8,404 nucleotides of DNA from an uncultured Collinsella sp. (GTDB lineage: Bacteria > Actinomycetota > Coriobacteriia > Coriobacteriales > Coriobacteriaceae). Both the position numbers and the translations under genes were made by a program. The stretch lies in contig CABUBY010000075.1 of assembly GCA_902489955.1 (NCBI GenBank), positions 1 through 8,404 of the forward strand, read 5' to 3'. The notes beneath the pieces are model-generated. The model was not told the DNA's origin and did not search any database. It saw only the letters and a program-made list of their open reading frames with translations. Below are positions 6,303 to 8,404 of this stretch, piece by piece (positions within the stretch are counted from its first letter, which is position 1; each line of letters begins with the position of its first letter).

Positions 6303-7028
6303 AGGGCGGTCGTACTCGCCCTGCACACGGGGATGCGAATCGGCGAGGTCTGCGGCCTTCGGTGGTGCGATGTGGATTTCGAGACGGGCCTGATCTCGAT
6401 CAGACACTCGGTGGCGTACGCGAAGGGAATGGGTTCGTTCATCAAGGACACCAAGACCCATGACGCCAGGGGTATCCCCATCGACCCGGTCGGCCTACTC
6501 CCCTTCCTGAAGGAGACCCACGAGATCGACTGCGGAAAGCTGCGCTTGCGCGGCCTTACCGGGGCGGTCGAGATCGGGGACTGCTACATCCTGTCGGAGC
6601 CGGGCGCGACCTTCGCGACGACAAGCTATATCCGCAGGGCGTTCAAGACGTTCTCGGAGACCAACGGCCTCATGGGCACCAACGACGAGCTGATCACGTT
6701 CCACGGCCTTCGCCACACGTTCGCAACGCAGTGGATCCGCCAAGGCGGCGATATCAAGGCGCTCCAATCGATCCTCGGCCACAAGGACGCCATGGCGACG
6801 CTCAACGTCTACGCCGACATCGAGCCCATCTCCAAAATCCATAACATGCTGCGCGCCACGCCGTGCCTTTGGCGCGGGCACCTCGGGCCGAGGGTCGATC
6901 CGGGTCCCATGTTCCAACAGAGGATCCAGGAGTCCATCGAGACGCTCCAGGCGTTCGGCTACGGCATCACCGAGCCGGACGACCGAAATATCGCCATACG
7001 CGACGTGAAGACGAACAGTTGGCTCTAG
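6303..7028 (+). pseudogene. Tyrosine recombinase/integrase, 5'-truncated, catalytic domain only
   Basis: The catalytic domain of a tyrosine recombinase without the N-terminal arm-binding and core-binding domains expected of a phage or ICE integrase (usually around 350-400 residues). Sequence resemblance begins at the first codon after the XRE stop (RAVVLALHTGMRIGEV). Counting from the only ATG (6333), every catalytic residue is present: R2 (TGMRIGE), K41 (DTKT), H124 and R127 (FHGLRHT), H150 (LGHKD) and the nucleophile Y160 (NVYAD). About 60 further residues follow to the TAG at 7026-7028. The ATG at 6333 lies inside the conserved box and has no spaced ribosome-binding site, so a normal protein is unlikely. 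It probably marks a mobile element whose left part was deleted or replaced by the DUF2975-XRE pair. Read-through of the TAG at 6300 would give an HTH-recombinase chimera; I consider this improbable. Confidence 0.85.
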
Positions 7029-7084
7029 CTCACCGAGTACGCGGCAGTGCTGGGCCCATCCCAACTGAGGTCACGGTGGTCCGA

Positions 7085-7128
7085 TAGGGGCGCCGCCCGC
7101 GGCATGCGCCGCGGAGCGGTATCCCCTA
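7085..7128. repeat. Long compound palindrome downstream of the integrase remnant
   Basis: The core is a perfect 7-bp stem, CCGCGGC (7097-7103) and GCCGCGG (7108-7114), with loop ATGC. After a bulged A (7115), CCGC (7093-7096) pairs with GCGG (7116-7119). After a small internal loop, TAGGGG (7085-7090) pairs with CCCCTA (7123-7128). That is 17 Watson-Crick pairs in 44 bases. No U-run follows. It resembles the palindromic ends of some mobile elements or a stable transcript end, but I cannot assign it to a family. Confidence 0.55.
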
Positions 7129-7204
7129 CCGAAGGGCGGGGATGCCCTCCGCTTCCAGTTCGGAATCAGCCGTCGGAGGCGTTCGGCTGACTGCGGGAAC
7201 GACC

Positions 7205-7259
7205 TGTCCGCTCAATGTGTTCGGCTGAGATCGGAAATCAACCCAACACGAGCCGGACA
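7205..7259. other. Long-range stem with internal pairing (possible structured RNA)
   Basis: TGTCCG (7205-7210) pairs with CGGACA (7254-7259), CTC (7211-7213) with GAG (7250-7252) across one bulged C, and GTGTT (7217-7221) with AACAC (7245-7249) across a bulged AAT. This gives 14 ordered pairs. The enclosed 23 bases include a copy of CGGCTGA that could pair with TCAGCCG at 7166 instead. No known RNA class is recognised. Confidence 0.3.
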
Positions 7260-7354
7260 CGCGCCAGACGGCTCTTCCCCGTACGGCCTTCCCCCTTACG
7301 CTCATGTTGCAGGCATGTAACGCCGCAGCGAGCGCGCCTTTTTTGCGCCAGACA

Positions 7355-7377
7355 GGTACAATGATGAACACTGTACC
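7355..7377 (+). promoter_or_regulatory. Candidate -10 (TACAAT) with a 6-bp inverted repeat, upstream of the ACT gene
   Basis: TACAAT (7357-7362) is one base from the -10 consensus and would start transcription about 55 bases before the ATG at 7425. No good -35 is found at normal spacing. GGTACA (7355-7360) and TGTACC (7372-7377) form an inverted repeat with an 11-base spacer covering the -10 and the start site, as an operator or leader hairpin would. Confidence 0.35.
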
Positions 7378-7424
7378 GTAGCGGAGCGCCCCGCGCGCGC
7401 CGCAATCACGCGAAAGGGTTTCCC

Positions 7425-7712
7425 ATGGCCGAGATCTCGTCCTCCCGTATCGTCATCACCGTCCTTGGCAAGAACCGCCCCGGTATCGTCGCCGGCGTCA
7501 CCCGTGTTCTAGGCGAGGCCAACGTCGACATCCGCGACATCACGCAGTCCATTATCGAGGACATCTTCACCATGACCATGCTGGCCGACACCGCCGAGTC
7601 CAAGCTCGACTTCGCCGAGCTGCAGAAGGCGCTGGCCGAGGCCGGCGAGCTTTCGGGCGTCAACGTGTCCATCCAGCGCGAGGACGTCTTCAACTTTATG
7701 TACCGCCTGTAG
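7425..7712 (+). CDS. ACT domain-containing protein, UPF0237 type
   Basis: A 95-residue cytoplasmic protein that is essentially one ACT domain. The opening IVITVLGKNRPGIVAGVTRVL (residues 8-28) is the first strand, loop and helix of the fold, with the RPGIVA ligand-loop signature. It is followed by ANVDIRDITQSII (strand 2) and FTMTMLADT (strand 3). The ending EDVFNFMYRL is typical of the UPF0237 family, related to the ACT domains of GcvR. Such domains usually bind an amino acid or similar small molecule and act as regulators; the precise role here is unknown. The ribosome-binding site GAAAGGG lies about six bases before the ATG. In many genomes this family sits next to a DUF711/PFL-like gene, whereas here the next gene, 77 bases on, is citrate synthase. 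Codon use is strongly GC3-rich, like the neighbour downstream and unlike the transporter block. Confidence 0.93.
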   Translation: MAEISSSRIVITVLGKNRPGIVAGVTRVLGEANVDIRDITQSIIEDIFTMTMLADTAESKLDFAELQKALAEAGELSGVNVSIQREDVFNFMYRL

Positions 7713-7726
7713 CGAACAAGCCGCTC

Positions 7727-7765
7727 GGGGCAGCTTGACGTCATATCGTCCAAGCGCGCGGCCCC
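7727..7765 (+). other. Hairpin between the ACT gene and citrate synthase
   Basis: GCTTG-ACG (7733-7740) pairs with CGT-C-CAAGC (7747-7755) across one bulged C, with loop TCATAT. Outside it, GGGGC (7727-7731) pairs with GCCCC (7761-7765). The total is 13 pairs, ending 25 bases before the citrate synthase ATG. No U-run follows, so it may tune mRNA stability or translation rather than terminate. Confidence 0.35.
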
Positions 7766-7789
7766 AAAGCGGACCGGAGAGGAGCGCGC

Positions 7790-8404
7790 ATGGCCTACGA
7801 CGCCAAGAAAATCTACTACCGCTTCGACGATCACCTGAGCCGCCTGGTTCTGGATTACGAGGCGAGCCGTCAGATTTCGCCCGAAAGCGAAAACCTCTAC
7901 CACGGCCTGCCGACCGCCCCGTACGACGAGGGCCTGTTCGTAGAGCATAACGTCAAGCGCGGCCTGCGCAATGCCGATGGCTCGGGCGTGGTCGCGGGCC
8001 TTACCCGCATCTCGGACGTGCACGGCTACAACAAGGTCGACGGCAAAGTCGTGCCCGACCAGGGCAAGCTTACGCTGCGCGGCTACAGCATCGAGGACCT
8101 GGTCAACAACGCCCAGGCCGAGAATCGCTATGGCTACGAAGAGGTCGCCTACCTGCTCATCACGGGCTCGCTGCCCAACAAAGAGGAGCTCGACGGTTTT
8201 TGCGGACGTCTGGGCGCTTTTAGGCACCTGAGCGATGAGTACGTCAAAGAGTTCCCCATGACCACGGTGTCGTCGAGCATCATGAATGTGCTTCAGCGCG
8301 CCGTGCTGCTGCTCTACGCCTTCGACGCCGAGCCCGACGCCATTACGCCCGAGCACGAAATCGACGTCGCCATCTCCATGCTCGCCCGTCTCCCCCGCAT
8401 CGCC
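7790..8404 (+). CDS. gltA: Citrate synthase family protein, partial (C-terminus off the right edge)
   Basis: The first 205 codons of a citrate synthase, open at the window edge. Citrate synthase condenses acetyl-CoA with oxaloacetate to citrate in the cytoplasm, feeding 2-oxoglutarate and glutamate synthesis. Family features visible are LRGYSIEDLV (about residues 99-108), YGYEEVAYLLITGSLP (116-131) and AISMLARLPRIA at the edge. The region before residue about 70 is longer than in short citrate synthases. The catalytic His and Asp residues of the large domain lie beyond the window, so 2-methylcitrate synthase cannot be excluded. GGAGAGGAG just upstream makes the ATG at 7790 secure. It follows the ACT-domain gene by 77 bases on the same strand, so the two are likely co-transcribed unless the intervening hairpin separates them. 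The long open frame on the opposite strand here is a GC3 artefact. Confidence 0.9.
   Translation, partial: MAYDAKKIYYRFDDHLSRLVLDYEASRQISPESENLYHGLPTAPYDEGLFVEHNVKRGLRNADGSGVVAGLTRISDVHGYNKVDGKVVPDQGKLTLRGYSIEDLVNNAQAENRYGYEEVAYLLITGSLPNKEELDGFCGRLGAFRHLSDEYVKEFPMTTVSSSIMNVLQRAVLLLYAFDAEPDAITPEHEIDVAISMLARLPRIA

Larger units (their letters stand above)
7029..7424. other. Gene-poor stretch of 396 bases, rich in inverted repeats
   Basis: No coding region is supported here. The integrase frame stays open after its TAG to a TGA at 7188-7190, without recognisable domains. The stretch holds a long compound hairpin (7085-7128), a second hairpin (7134-7154), TCAGCCG/CGGCTGA (7166-7172 with 7184-7190), a 10-bp direct repeat GTTCGGCTGA (7181-7190 and 7219-7228) and a long-range stem (7205-7259). 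A 9-bp direct repeat GCGCCAGAC (7261-7269 and 7345-7353) and a promoter candidate for the ACT gene follow. It could be the scar of a mobile element end, a structured RNA, or both. Confidence 0.5.

Noticed and set aside
6300..7028. TAG recoding that would join the XRE protein, the recombinase and a C-terminal tail
   Set aside because: TAG is used as an ordinary stop by the stand-alone ATPase and the ACT gene here, and no recoding element is evident; truncation or decay is simpler.
7120..7160. Right end or guide-RNA scaffold of an IS200/IS605 (TnpB) element
   Set aside because: The hairpins and GGGGATGCCC-type sequence are suggestive, but no TnpA or TnpB coding sequence is present and I cannot define a boundary.
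7261..7353. GCGCCAGAC direct repeats (7261-7269 and 7345-7353) as attachment sites of a mobile element
   Set aside because: Nine bases 84 apart in GC-rich DNA can arise by chance, and they do not bracket the integrase remnant.
7126..7371. An 81-codon minus-strand open frame in the gap before the ACT gene
   Set aside because: It begins at a GTG without a ribosome-binding site, is basic low-complexity sequence, and overlaps the strong inverted repeats.
7406..8356. A 316-codon open frame on the minus strand opposite the ACT and citrate synthase genes
   Set aside because: It is antisense to two well-recognised genes with good ribosome-binding sites; high GC3 suppresses stops in the opposite frame.

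Overview
The window most resembles a Coriobacteriia genome (Collinsella-like, Actinomycetota). The grounds are a GC-rich sequence, an L31 gene with a long Ala/Lys/Glu tail, and a strongly GC3-biased citrate synthase gene. Genus level is inference, because no rRNA or other strict marker is present.

Layout. (1) Positions 1-278, minus: 5' part of rpmE (L31), with a promoter and a two-hairpin leader to its right. (2) Positions 466-5411, minus: a three-gene ABC transporter locus. In transcription order it holds a permease made of two tandem homologous membrane modules, a stand-alone ATPase overlapping it by 4 bp, and, after a 150-bp gap with a 9-bp inverted repeat, a protein that fuses a third copy of the membrane module to its own ATPase domain. 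(3) Positions 5412-5528: a divergent, AT-rich control region with a perfect-arm palindrome (TTTAACATAAACTGTTAAA). (4) Positions 5529-6302, plus: a two-gene unit of a DUF2975-type membrane protein and a YozG-like XRE regulator. (5) Positions 6303-7028, plus: a tyrosine recombinase without its N-terminal domains, beginning in frame directly after the regulator's TAG stop. (6) Positions 7029-7424: a stretch without a supported gene but rich in inverted repeats. (7) Positions 7425-8404, plus: an ACT-domain protein followed by the 5' part of citrate synthase.

Working model (inference). The middle block looks like an acquired cassette between housekeeping genes (rpmE; ACT/gltA): codon use is less GC3-rich in the transporter block, and an integrase remnant lies at its right edge. 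The XRE protein may bind the palindrome between the divergent units, repressing its own DUF2975-XRE unit and possibly the transporter operon. Three membrane modules share one motif, P-x8-N-G-x-G-x3-Y-P-[IV], and two ATPases share an unusual APNGxGKT P-loop, so the three transporter genes probably arose by duplication and work together. The substrate cannot be read from the sequence; peptide or antimicrobial export or self-protection is a reasonable but unproven guess.
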